Source: a virus
IMG/VR virus record: IMGVR_UViG_3300030107_003322
Coordinates: 1 to 43,227 of that record
Length of the DNA stretch: 43,227 nucleotides
Reading direction: 5' to 3' (one strand)
Positions 24,001 to 30,987 of this stretch are shown in pieces. The notes beneath the pieces are model-generated. The model searched no databases, was not told the origin of the DNA, and saw only the letters and a program-made list of their open reading frames with translations. The position numbers and the translations under genes were made by a program. Each line of letters opens with the position of its first letter. The first letter of the stretch is position 1.

Positions 24001-25735
24001 TTTTCACCCTTGTTGGGGAATAGGACCTTTAACATCGACTACTCCTTGTGACTTTACAGGGGATCCTATTAGTACTTATGGACCATCATTAAACTCTTCT
24101 TCAGTAATGACTGTATCGCATGGAGGAGCTCCTGCAGTTCCTGTAGCTGGCGCAATAATAACAACAAGTAGTACTCATTTAAAATTTACTAATGTTAGTG
24201 TATCTAGAGATTTAGGATATGGAGGTTTAGGGGCTGAATATATATTTTATGTTAGGGATTCTCACGGATGTTATAAAACTTCTCATGTAGGAATGGATAA
24301 TGGAATCTTTGGAATTATATCTGTATACGGAGCTATGAATTGCGATTGTGTATGTCCTATAGGATATGTATATGATGAAGCTTTAGAAGAATGTGTAGCT
24401 AAACAAGCTACAGTAGCTAATCCTAATGCATTAACAGGGTATTGGACACTAACTACGAATTTATATGCTGGAGCTAATACTCCTAATGTGTGGCAAAATA
24501 ATGGATGTGCGTTATATGGTGTATGGACTGGAACTGCTGTTGATTACGCTCAAAGTATTACAATAAATACTAATGACTTACCGTTAAAAAAAGATGTAAT
24601 TAGTGCAGGTACTACTGGTCCTAATCATTTATATAAATCAGTTAGTTTACTTACACAGATTGGAGTAGATTTAGGTGTATGGAATACAGCAGGTAGTACT
24701 AGTTATATAAATGATAGAGTAAAAGATATAGCAATTTGGGTAGATCAGGCTATAGGAACAATTCCTCCTGTTCCTATAGGTGAGTATATAGGATGTATAA
24801 CAGAAATTAATTTTGCTAGTAATACTCCAGCAGTTATAGGTATGGCATCTGACGCCAAAATGATAATGAAGATTGATGGAGTGCCTTGGATTGATATGGA
24901 GGGAGATGAATCGCAAGCATTAACAGTTACTTCTAATTATAATTATTTTAACTTCTTCCCTATAGTATTACCAGCAGGATTACATACTATTTCTTTTGAA
25001 GTGTTAAATACAGCTACAGATGCAATGATGGCATTTGAAGTATACACAAATCAACTCTCTACAGGGACATATTTTGTAGGAGATATTTTAGGAAGTTCTT
25101 TTAGTGCATCAGATCTTCAAAATTATATATTACAGGACTACAATGGAGATGATTTAAGTAGTAAAACATTTGCTACAAGAGAAATACAATTAGGTACTAC
25201 TTATGGATATTCTTGTGCAGATCCTGGCGACGCAGTAAGTTTCTCTGACGGATCTTTATTTTGTATTCAAGATGTTACTGCTCCATGTGAAGTACCTTTA
25301 GATTGTGGATATTGTTTAAGTGATACAGGAGTCCCAAAACCACAATTTACTAAAAAAGGACCTTGTTTAGCTGAAACTGATGGTCACCCAACTACTCCTA
25401 CATCATTAAATAATGTATGGGTAACGGATTATTCTGAATTATCAGATTTAGTAGAATGTCCAGGCGCGTTGGCTAATACTGCTTATGCTAGAATAATGGG
25501 GGCTCTAGCAACTAGAACTTTAGATGTAAGACAAATTTGGATGACTATAATCATAAGACATTTATTACATAATTTAAATAGTTGTATGACATTATCTGAT
25601 ATACAAGATGTGTTTACAGGTTTCTTAGATGAAGTATGTCCAACATGTGAAGTAGATGAAAAATTAACACCTGCTCAGATGGAAGCTTTAACTACAATAT
25701 TCTCACTTAATACAAATTCAAACTTTGACTTTTAA
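18083..25735 (+). CDS. Giant virion adhesin with SprB-type/Ig-like repeats, 2550 aa
   Basis: Residues 1-840 are a unique Gly/His/Trp/Cys-rich region without a signal peptide. Residues about 847-2070 are a chain of roughly ten beta-sandwich modules of the SprB-repeat kind; the best copies read CTGGVASIAVSASGGTGPYTY (split: CTGGVAS, IAVSASGG, TGPYTYTW, near 1324) and CAGGSNGS, IDVTVTGGTPGYTYQW near 1419, each ending in TxxxxVxDSxGC. SprB is the mobile gliding adhesin of Flavobacterium. The C-terminal 250 residues are helical and Cys-rich (YARIMGALATRTLDVRQIW). As it is made in the cytoplasm within the virion operon, I infer a tail appendage that contacts the host surface. Receptor specificity cannot be read. 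Confidence 0.68.
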   Translation: MAWNPSPPPGHTSGVSHFDAAFDGLRFALVKLDNFSLHMIKPTWTCNVKGSGSGSRWGTQHQFFGYQDTLTPIVMRTGSEGSSSCVTQSPLGWNNNITPSFSHCTPYIRNANVDISACEPAGQSTYGFGFSSMVDCEQGWESGVASNNLWNGYSGSCGGVAYSQNTHKSCHCYECYRGGNTSSCTPSTYHPAGATPVHYSTNIGDNFYGIHENSWTIGGWGLNGAAPEGGGAYSDTKWMNLYGGGAQLWGSPATQSHQHNTSYYSVGMTMNDITLNSSFIYKPFPVNDNSPSGDVGNVIYPVESNANINIEQNKYGLDDNISYYAIILIPTHPSHKAAGALSSQFEFKLHMERTSDAHKKAYADLWPSALGPSSYSSEDHWYVMGSYAVDSSAFDSTGQAQYDWYLAESNTGMMHNAFAGNDSGDEYHQVFGGIMDGEFARLDDAWWMDDGGPNGNPWNVELLSEIQKHMIKEACYHRLDTNLLPDDRETTILVTKTPACAPAWNVVDEGLYWFNAGDPNEHIIIEDDNPYFNLHVTDKSSGKTIVFKDVATGIQDTKYGRDSYTLPQEQGLSSHYSGLSWRQGHNGMTIAAELIQDWESYIFSETPSFSWDDIKVHTLRTVGWDSYIADTGGAGVSHGSGYMDPTGTIRGAFYEFDGRTYLKPPNEMTVKPSRYIHHVYGDATDNAGCTGKVLSRHPVGALCGHTNAPGSNYHNIYGATTQGFNDEMVGLMYIGLKNAYGVGINGAPISNTNTAVCWPNGPQPLVTYGADTADNTLGLWSYGNGVNIYVSHATGNYVWPDHTHTSIANWNANHGILPFHTNASANTNNQWAICTGNGMIYNTTPLNTQCTCNCAVTALAKCSTGNGSVTVTIDNVPPSGVTIDDISFSGSITTIPSNPTGSQGTINSTTNYYFLAPAGTHTVSIDITDGASSYTITQTVTIGVNLDITYSIDSAVVHQAPTCSTDGIVRVQFDCANVSGGTQGGSGGLKWAIFKDNSGTWDYENDGHPFAATTVYNGVTGSGVPGSSCPNIVFAGSSCNDKEFDIDGLSDGTYRVVLFEAGSIPNGSTDYTTWYDRCFDHADVIVSTGTIALSATGTGAACAPVDREHDYSGYNGTTDGTGYMVTWPSLTPSNMGTIVVTMTGVSTTGNYTLTHTMPNTSTTTSQNAFPTGGTDTYTALEKYCAPGTHTFTITDAVGCTATTTYTVNEPTQMSWDTIPSATSPPCSGGSGSISGGVALAGGCGGNVQYAISLSTIGNSTWSGGAGSCCWDIDADLYSTWQNTSAFTLPAGSYRVWAKNTCGCLLRSDILTIGAGGSLSSTIAVTNPGCTGGVASIAVSASGGTGPYTYTWTTVTTGTAGVADPSFIAPATSSNSFTQQAPGGTYDYECLVQDSLGCQQILTASTIAGAPLNITAVVSSISCAGGSNGSIDVTVTGGTPGYTYQWSGSSSATSQDLSSLGVGTYTLLVTDSTGGTPCTATDTWTIASTGGAEGWVDINQYAWSGYNTAYGDSITGTAADNNTYGKYGGPTCPNSKDGTIRLMLDSTTPVVGASFPFEVWLSNDGGANYYRAATSAGGSNWLSITTTDLVNPSTGVQTGTGVVYDPQTAVDGVDYFEITGNVDKWNPGTGDEVLPFTEGSTWRIKLIEDGASGCFAEFDTTILPSDYRTVLNQAVATNPTCCGCSSYGASIATNVCNGSIDNTPIRGTYEDHINTNYTYLWTYAGDNQTICSHPGHNNTNTQWSNKTTQDLTAEWPGTYTILTTDSCGGTDSDDIYLWNPVVYIDDITWVPPQCIDCCTGTLTITAHGGDGNLFASLDNGSTWVSIAGSSYPSVYTFTNMCGGISNIWVKDGSGCAVEYFADPDDGTLLPSYSDNCFANANQSGIISTSGTWTPTHNSSTLGTATASAFTESSPTKIELIPVSNFTDATACIASHNIIPGDTNGEINLFITGGTGPYEVAIVAQAGPFYTPSVPFHPCWGIGPLTSTTPCDFTGDPISTYGPSLNSSSVMTVSHGGAPAVPVAGAIITTSSTHLKFTNVSVSRDLGYGGLGAEYIFYVRDSHGCYKTSHVGMDNGIFGIISVYGAMNCDCVCPIGYVYDEALEECVAKQATVANPNALTGYWTLTTNLYAGANTPNVWQNNGCALYGVWTGTAVDYAQSITINTNDLPLKKDVISAGTTGPNHLYKSVSLLTQIGVDLGVWNTAGSTSYINDRVKDIAIWVDQAIGTIPPVPIGEYIGCITEINFASNTPAVIGMASDAKMIMKIDGVPWIDMEGDESQALTVTSNYNYFNFFPIVLPAGLHTISFEVLNTATDAMMAFEVYTNQLSTGTYFVGDILGSSFSASDLQNYILQDYNGDDLSSKTFATREIQLGTTYGYSCADPGDAVSFSDGSLFCIQDVTAPCEVPLDCGYCLSDTGVPKPQFTKKGPCLAETDGHPTTPTSLNNVWVTDYSELSDLVECPGALANTAYARIMGALATRTLDVRQIWMTIIIRHLLHNLNSCMTLSDIQDVFTGFLDEVCPTCEVDEKLTPAQMEALTTIFSLNTNSNFDF
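20625..24300 (+). repeat. Coding region for about ten divergent SprB/Ig-like protein modules
   Basis: At protein level module starts fall near codons 847, 960, 1096, 1222, 1324, 1419, 1527, 1675, 1789 and 1929 of the giant gene, each opened by a Cys followed by GxI/V and closed by a VxDSxGC-like strand. Spacing varies from about 95 to 150 residues and the DNA copies are diverged, so this is an old module chain rather than a recent tandem duplication. Confidence 0.55.
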
Positions 25736-25746
25736 AATATAAAACT

Positions 25747-27057
25747 ATGGCAACAAAAGTAAATTCTTTAACAACAAAACAAATAACACTAGCTTCTGAT
25801 GCTGCTAATGAATATTTATATATAACAAATACATTAACAAGAAATGATAGTAAAATGTTATTATCTAATTTATTTCTTAATGTTAAATCTGTAGGACAAG
25901 GTGCGCCTCTGATTACAAGTAATACAACTATTAATAGTTTTGAATGTAAATCTTTATCTTCAAATTCAGATGTATTTGTAATTAGTGATAAAGGATCTAC
26001 GATTGATTTTATTTTTGAGCCTAGTTTATTAGACCTATCTAAATGTAAAAATACTACTACTCCATTTTTGTCAACAGTAAATTTAGCGTCTAATGTAGGA
26101 GCAACAGTATTACCTACTGCAAATGGAGGAACAAATAAAAGTTCTGCTTATGTTGTTGGAGATGTAGTATATGCATCAGCTACAGATACATTAGCAGGAT
26201 TAGCAGGAGTTGCTACAGGAAATGCATTATTATCTGGAGGAACTGGTACTGCACCTGCTTGGGGTAAAATAGGATTAACTACTCATGTTTCTGGCACTTT
26301 ACCTGTAGGTAATGGAGGAACTGGAGCTACTAGTTTTACTTCAAAAGGAGTTTTATTAGGTAATAATACAGGCGCGGTTGCAGTAAGTAACGCAGGATCA
26401 ACAAATGGAACAGTATTACTTGGTAATGCTTCTGGTAATCCAGCTTTTGCTGCTGTTACATCTCCTGATAACACAATTCAATTTACAACTGGTGCCGCTT
26501 CTTTAGGGTTATCTACAAGAATTACTACTTTAGAGAATTCATCAGGAACCGCAGCTTTAATGGTTGATGGTAGTGGAAATATGGTTTCTCAAGCAAATGC
26601 AACCTTGACGTATAAAAAACCTGTAGAAAGTATAACTGCTGCCACCTATAATGTAGAGGCAACTCAATCAGGAACTTGTTTTACATTAAATAGAGCTGGA
26701 GGTATTGCAATAACTTTACCAACAGCTGCTGCTGGATTAATATATGATTTTCATATAACAACTACATTTACAGGAACACTTACAATTACTGCAGATAGTT
26801 TAAATGATACATATACAGGAGCTGTAAAAAATATAGATAAAGATGAAAAAGGAAGTGTTGTAGCTTTAAATGAAGGTATTGACACAACAGGATGGAATAT
26901 TCCTGGATTAACAGATTATATATTAACTTTAGATGGTGATAGTGATGGTAGATTTTTAGGAGGGCATCTTAAATTTACTGCTTTATCAGCTTCAATATGG
27001 CATATAGAAGGTACTTTATTTGGAGATGGAACTGTTACACACATCTTTAGTGCATAG
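25747..27057 (+). CDS. Tail fibre protein with GGTG repeats, 436 aa
   Basis: The middle third has repeated trimeric-fibre signatures: TANGGTNKSSAYVVGDVVYAS, LSGGTGTAPAWGKI, VGNGGTGATSFTSKGVLLGN (each about 20-40 residues apart), which are standard in phage tail fibres. The N-terminal 110 residues are probably the attachment domain; the C-terminal 150 are beta-rich with a likely small receptor-facing or capping domain (GIAITLPTAAAGLIYDFHIT; ending TVTHIFSA). It follows the giant adhesin after 11 bases, so it is in the same transcript. A role in host recognition is inferred from family. Confidence 0.72.
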   Translation: MATKVNSLTTKQITLASDAANEYLYITNTLTRNDSKMLLSNLFLNVKSVGQGAPLITSNTTINSFECKSLSSNSDVFVISDKGSTIDFIFEPSLLDLSKCKNTTTPFLSTVNLASNVGATVLPTANGGTNKSSAYVVGDVVYASATDTLAGLAGVATGNALLSGGTGTAPAWGKIGLTTHVSGTLPVGNGGTGATSFTSKGVLLGNNTGAVAVSNAGSTNGTVLLGNASGNPAFAAVTSPDNTIQFTTGAASLGLSTRITTLENSSGTAALMVDGSGNMVSQANATLTYKKPVESITAATYNVEATQSGTCFTLNRAGGIAITLPTAAAGLIYDFHITTTFTGTLTITADSLNDTYTGAVKNIDKDEKGSVVALNEGIDTTGWNIPGLTDYILTLDGDSDGRFLGGHLKFTALSASIWHIEGTLFGDGTVTHIFSA

Positions 27058-27075
27058 AATATTAAAATATTTTTA

Positions 27076-27083
27076 TATCTTTG
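27076..27083 (+). promoter_or_regulatory. -7 box (TATCTTTG) before the 27118 gene
   Basis: TATCTTTG is identical to the -7 box of the main virion promoter at 1005-1012 and lies 35 bases before the next ATG. No good -33 TTG is visible, so an internal promoter of moderate strength is likely. It lies in the 60-base gap after the fibre gene. Confidence 0.45.
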
Positions 27084-27117
27084 CAAAAATTAATTATTAA
27101 ACTAAAATTATAGACAA

Positions 27118-27531
27118 ATGGCAAAAACAAAAAATTATGTTAAACGTGATCTAGTAAATCTTATGCAAGGTTTACTACAAGTAGAAAATTTAAAAGGAGT
27201 TAAATTTGCTCTTGCAAATGCAAAAAATAAGCAAATTATAACTACTGCTTTAAAAGACATTGAAGAAAAAGCAGTTCCAACTGAAGAGTTTCAAGCTCTA
27301 GCACAGGAAATGCAAAAATTTAATATGGAAACAGAAGCAGATAAGATTAAAGAAAAAGAAGCAGAGCCTGCAAATGTAAAAATTATTGAAGAAAGAAAGG
27401 CTCAAATGGCTGAGGTAGATAAACTTTTGGAAGACTCTATAGAGTTAGAATTGGTAACACTATCAGAATCTCAATTACCAAAAGATATTAACATGAAGCA
27501 AGTAGAAGCGATACAATTAATAATAAAGTAA
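27118..27531 (+). CDS. Helical hypothetical protein, possible assembly chaperone, 137 aa
   Basis: Nearly all helical and charged: YVKRDLVNLMQGLLQVENL at the N-terminus, KNKQIITTALKDIEEKA in the middle and a Glu/Lys-rich coiled-coil stretch (about 80-110), ending MKQVEAIQLIIK. The outline, a leading LxxLMxxL helix and a late short strand, resembles small phage proteins thought to assist tail or fibre assembly, but the match is only in style. The next gene starts two bases after its stop. A chaperone for the adjacent fibre proteins is an inference. Confidence 0.5.
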   Translation: MAKTKNYVKRDLVNLMQGLLQVENLKGVKFALANAKNKQIITTALKDIEEKAVPTEEFQALAQEMQKFNMETEADKIKEKEAEPANVKIIEERKAQMAEVDKLLEDSIELELVTLSESQLPKDINMKQVEAIQLIIK

Positions 27532-27532
27532 T

Positions 27533-27880
27533 ATGAGTCTAAATATTAAAAAGAACGTAAATGAACCATTAGTAAAAGAGCCTCAAGACTTGTATAATGC
27601 TATTGAGCAATTACTAGCAGCTCCTTATGGTATGCAAGGTGCTACTATTATAACTACTACAGGAGCAGAACATGCTGTTAGTGGATATTGTATGGTAGCT
27701 ATTGAAGACGGCACTCAATTAGATGTTTCTAATTGTGATACTAATTGGAGAGAAGATATAAATGCAAGTGCTTCAGGAACATTAGTAACAGATATAGTGT
27801 TACCTGTTGGAGTTCCTTTTTATGGGGACTTTAGTAGAATATTTTTACTATCAGGTAAAGTTATAGTTTATAGTAAATAA
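27533..27880 (+). CDS. Small virion decoration-like protein, 115 aa
   Basis: After a short helix (PQDLYNAIEQLLAA) the sequence is a compact beta fold: GATIITTTGAEHAVSGYCMVA, DGTQLDVSNCDTNW, GTLVTDIVLPVGVPFYGDF, and a closing strand IFLLSGKVIVYSK. The pattern of a probable single-domain jelly-roll-like sandwich with the segment VLPVGVPFYGDFSRI is one I associate with small structural proteins of marine phages. It is followed without a gap by the next gene. Exact position in the particle is unknown. Confidence 0.55.
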   Translation: MSLNIKKNVNEPLVKEPQDLYNAIEQLLAAPYGMQGATIITTTGAEHAVSGYCMVAIEDGTQLDVSNCDTNWREDINASASGTLVTDIVLPVGVPFYGDFSRIFLLSGKVIVYSK

Positions 27881-28144
27881 ATGAGCCCTGTACGTAATAT
27901 AGGACGAGGAACAATTAGGTGGGGCCCTAACTGGCCTTCACCTAATATAAGTTCAATAGATTGTTTTTTTGAACCTTGTAATAACGTACCAGCAACTCAA
28001 TTAATGCCAAAGGCAGTTATTATAGATTATTGCGATACGTTTGATTTAGATGGAAATGGAGACATAATGCCAGAAGTTAGCCCTTTAGCTTCTGGGCATT
28101 TTGAAATTGATGCTAATGGCGATATAATGCCAGAGGCACCTTAA
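27881..28144 (+). CDS. Small virion-type protein with duplicated DxNGDIMPE motif, 87 aa
   Basis: Starts immediately after the preceding stop (TAAATG). The N-terminal 40 residues are Pro/Trp-rich (RGTIRWGPNWPSPNISS). The C-terminus carries a duplicated motif, FDLDGNGDIMPE at about 57-68 and FEIDANGDIMPEA at about 75-87, separated by seven residues. DxDGNGD resembles a calcium-binding loop. I recall the GDIMP motif from small proteins near fibre genes of other marine phages but know of no function. It may bind fibres or a divalent metal. Confidence 0.55.
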   Translation: MSPVRNIGRGTIRWGPNWPSPNISSIDCFFEPCNNVPATQLMPKAVIIDYCDTFDLDGNGDIMPEVSPLASGHFEIDANGDIMPEAP

Positions 28145-28155
28145 AATAAAGAAAT

Positions 28156-30138
28156 ATGGCAACAAAAAAATTAGTACCAAGAGCAAATAATGAAGGTGGA
28201 ATAGGAACTTCTGCTAAAACATGGGGCGCTTCATGGTTGCAAAATTTGACTTTAACTGGGCTAGCAACAGACGCGTCTTTAACAAGTATTTTAGTTGAAG
28301 ATTCAGGTTTAATCAAAAAAAGACCTTTATCTGGATTAACTATGACAGTTGCAGATACAGATGATACAACTTGTTATGTAGGACTTTGGGAAGATGCGAC
28401 AGGTAATTTACAACCTAAAACAGATGAAGTTTTTAAATTTAATGCTCATGATGGCTCTCAAGCTTTATATGTTCCTAGAATATATGGTAATACTAATACA
28501 ACAAGTGCTGCATCAGATTTAAGACTGCAAGCAGAATCTGCTATTAATGGAGGTCCAACTGATGCCGCTGGAGGATTTGTAACTATTCATGGATCTTCTG
28601 GTACAGGAGCTGGAGCTAGTGGTGGAGTTAAAATATATGGTACAAGACCTACTACTAGTGGTACAGGAGGACATACTGCAGGATATATTGCTTTGTTTGA
28701 TAATAGAAGCGCAGCACATAGTGAAATGACTATATGGGATCCTGCTTCAGTATCTCCTACAGATTATTTTAGAATTTCTGTGACAGCTAGTGGTGAGACC
28801 ACTTTACAGACAATAGATGTAGCAGGAGGAGATGCTGATCTTGATATAAAAGCAGATGGTGATGTACTTTTACATGCACAAGCAGGAAATACAACATTTC
28901 ATTCTGAAGGCTCAAATGATTTCTTTTGGATGGGAGGAGGTAATGTATCTGATTATTTACAACTTAGAATTGGAAGTGAAGGACAGGCTCTATGGACAAC
29001 AATTGATGCTGCAGGAAGTGATGCTTATATGCATTTTGAAGCTGACGGGTATATGCATTTCAAGCCTTTCTCTAAACAAATTTGGGTTGGTTCTCCTGAT
29101 AATACTCTTGATTTAATTGCAAGGAGGACTGCACCTTCAGGGGTTGCTGGAGGTGCGTTACAAGTAAGTGCAGGAAGTATTACTGGAGTAACAGATAAGC
29201 CTGGGGGTATTTTATATTTAACGGCTGGGGCAGGTACTGGGGCGGCAACGCTTTCTTCTGTAATGATGACGGTTTATAAAACAGGTTCAAGTGGTAGTAC
29301 TGCACAAACTGGATATGTTGGATCTGCTTTATCTACTGGTTCTTTAGGTACTACGACTCAGTGGACATTGTTTTCTCAAGATGGTGGTGGAGATCAATTT
29401 GAAACAGAAGTTAGTGGTAATGGAGCAACAGAATTGCGAACGGTTGATGCCGCAGGAATGACAGCTCATTTAACTTTAAATGTAGATGGAAATATAGAAT
29501 TAAACGCAGATACCGGACAAATTCAATTTAAAGATGATTCCCAACTAAATGCTGAGTTAGATGTTAATGGACAATTCTCTTCTCTGAATTATAGAACAAT
29601 GTATATAGATGCAGGAGCTATGGCACCTTCTGTAACTAGTGGAGCTGCTTTAGGATCTGTAGAATCTAGTACTAATAAAGTTATAAATGATTATCTTGCA
29701 TTTGATAAAGATTCAGATGAATATGCACAATTCAAACTAGTTATGCCTGCTGAATGGGATCCAAGTACAGCTATTAAGGCTAAGTTTTATTGGATGCCTA
29801 AATCATCTACTACAACTACTCATGATGTTACATGGGGTATACAAGCTACTGCTCATGCAGATGGAGGCACAGTAGATAGTTCTTGGGGTACTGGTGTTAC
29901 AGTTAGTGACGCTGTATTAGGAACAGCTGCAGCTAGAGTACATATAACAGCTGCAACAGGAGGAATGACAGTTGCTGGAAGTCCAGCAGCTCATGCTGAT
30001 GAATTAGTATACTTTAGAGTATATAGAGATGTTGATGGTGCTGGAACTGCAGCAAATGATGATTTAAATGAAGACGCTTATTTATTAGGTGTAATGATAC
30101 AATATAAAGAAATAATAACTCACGACGCAGCTTGGTAA
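28156..30138 (+). CDS. Long tail fibre protein, 660 aa
   Basis: The N-terminal GGIGTSAKTWGASWLQNLTLTG (residues about 14-35, split GGIGTSAKTWGAS and WLQNLTLTG) is the common opening of phage fibre shafts. It is followed by repeated strand units with alternating TIDAAGxDA/LxxxxDGD segments (for example DVAGGDADLDIKADGD, DAAGSDAYMHFEADGY, DAAGMTAHLTLNVDGN), spaced about 70-130 residues, indicating a trimeric beta-helical shaft. The C-terminal 170 residues form a distinct sandwich (MPAEWDPSTAIKAKFYWMPK ... DELVYFRVYRDVDG ... YLLGVMIQYKE), a tip domain I have seen on marine phage fibres. A receptor-binding fibre is inferred. Confidence 0.75.
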   Translation: MATKKLVPRANNEGGIGTSAKTWGASWLQNLTLTGLATDASLTSILVEDSGLIKKRPLSGLTMTVADTDDTTCYVGLWEDATGNLQPKTDEVFKFNAHDGSQALYVPRIYGNTNTTSAASDLRLQAESAINGGPTDAAGGFVTIHGSSGTGAGASGGVKIYGTRPTTSGTGGHTAGYIALFDNRSAAHSEMTIWDPASVSPTDYFRISVTASGETTLQTIDVAGGDADLDIKADGDVLLHAQAGNTTFHSEGSNDFFWMGGGNVSDYLQLRIGSEGQALWTTIDAAGSDAYMHFEADGYMHFKPFSKQIWVGSPDNTLDLIARRTAPSGVAGGALQVSAGSITGVTDKPGGILYLTAGAGTGAATLSSVMMTVYKTGSSGSTAQTGYVGSALSTGSLGTTTQWTLFSQDGGGDQFETEVSGNGATELRTVDAAGMTAHLTLNVDGNIELNADTGQIQFKDDSQLNAELDVNGQFSSLNYRTMYIDAGAMAPSVTSGAALGSVESSTNKVINDYLAFDKDSDEYAQFKLVMPAEWDPSTAIKAKFYWMPKSSTTTTHDVTWGIQATAHADGGTVDSSWGTGVTVSDAVLGTAAARVHITAATGGMTVAGSPAAHADELVYFRVYRDVDGAGTAANDDLNEDAYLLGVMIQYKEIITHDAAW

Positions 30139-30139
30139 T

Positions 30140-30943
30140 ATGGCACATATACAACATAGAGTATTAGGAAGAAGAGGAAACATAAAAGGCACAGTGACTC
30201 ACGGAGGACATGGTGGCTCTGTGGGTATTGCTAATCTTTGGAGAGAGGGTATAACTAGCTCAATGGAGGATATAAATGATGATGGAAGTGAAGAGCCTAC
30301 AGAAGTAAGAGTTGTTTCTGCATGGGAAGGTCAATATGGAGCAGATGCAGGAAATGCTACGCAAAGTGCAGCTAATAATAGGCCTGTACTTTTTAATGAT
30401 TATTCATTAGATTTTAGGCATACTTCAGACTCTGCAGAATATGGAGACTATATGACATTTGATAGTAAAACTAGAATAGCAGCTAGTACTCCTTTTATGT
30501 CTTTTTTAGTGTGTAATTTAGATAGTTCTAGTACATCTTGTTATTTATCTGATTCAGGGGCGGAAGTTCTTCAATTTACTTCTGGAAATGCACATCAGAT
30601 AAAAGCAGGATCAGCAACTAATATGACGCATAGTTCTAAATTTACAGTTCCAGATGGGTCAAAATTTTTAATGGTTGTTGCTAGAGTAAATACACAAGAT
30701 ATTAAATTATGGAAGAATGGTATTGAGTGTAATGGACACCAAAATTTAGGCTCAAGCACAACTGGAGTATTAGATATAGTAAGTTTAGGAGTAAAAAATG
30801 TAGGAGGAACTCCTTCAAACTTTTTTGATGGTAAAATATATGATGTAATTGTTATTGATGATATGTATGACGATGCTGTAAGAAGAAGTATACAATCATA
30901 TCTTATTAGAAAACATGGACTAGAACTAGAGGCTTCAGACTAA
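30140..30943 (+). CDS. Concanavalin/LamG-like lectin-fold virion protein, 267 aa
   Basis: Residues about 70-265 read as a LamG/ConA-like jelly roll: LDFRHTSDSAEYGDYMTFD, PFMSFLVCNLDSSSTSCYLS, FLMVVARVNTQDIKLWKNGI, FFDGKIYDVIVIDDMYDD, and the diagnostic closing helix AVRRSIQSYLIRKHGLEL, equivalent to the YLxxKYGL ending of the family. The N-terminal 35 residues are basic and Gly/His-rich (HRVLGRRGNIKGTVTHGGHG), probably for attachment to the particle. Such domains bind surface polysaccharide. It starts one base after the fibre stop, suggesting a tip or accessory protein of the same fibre. No catalytic residues could be assigned. Confidence 0.65.
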   Translation: MAHIQHRVLGRRGNIKGTVTHGGHGGSVGIANLWREGITSSMEDINDDGSEEPTEVRVVSAWEGQYGADAGNATQSAANNRPVLFNDYSLDFRHTSDSAEYGDYMTFDSKTRIAASTPFMSFLVCNLDSSSTSCYLSDSGAEVLQFTSGNAHQIKAGSATNMTHSSKFTVPDGSKFLMVVARVNTQDIKLWKNGIECNGHQNLGSSTTGVLDIVSLGVKNVGGTPSNFFDGKIYDVIVIDDMYDDAVRRSIQSYLIRKHGLELEASD

Positions 30944-30987
30944 TTAATATAAAGTTAAAATAATAATAATAAATAAAAAATAATAAA

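Noticed and set aside
28519-28719. Ser/Cys-rich minus-strand frame opposite the long fibre gene
   Set aside because: It is the complement of Ala/Gly/Thr-rich fibre codons, which routinely gives stop-free Ser/Cys/Ile reading. No independent support.
25747-30138. Diversity-generating retroelement acting on tail fibres
   Set aside because: No reverse transcriptase gene and no template/variable repeat pair with A-specific differences was seen in this window. It could only be excluded fully with the rest of the genome.
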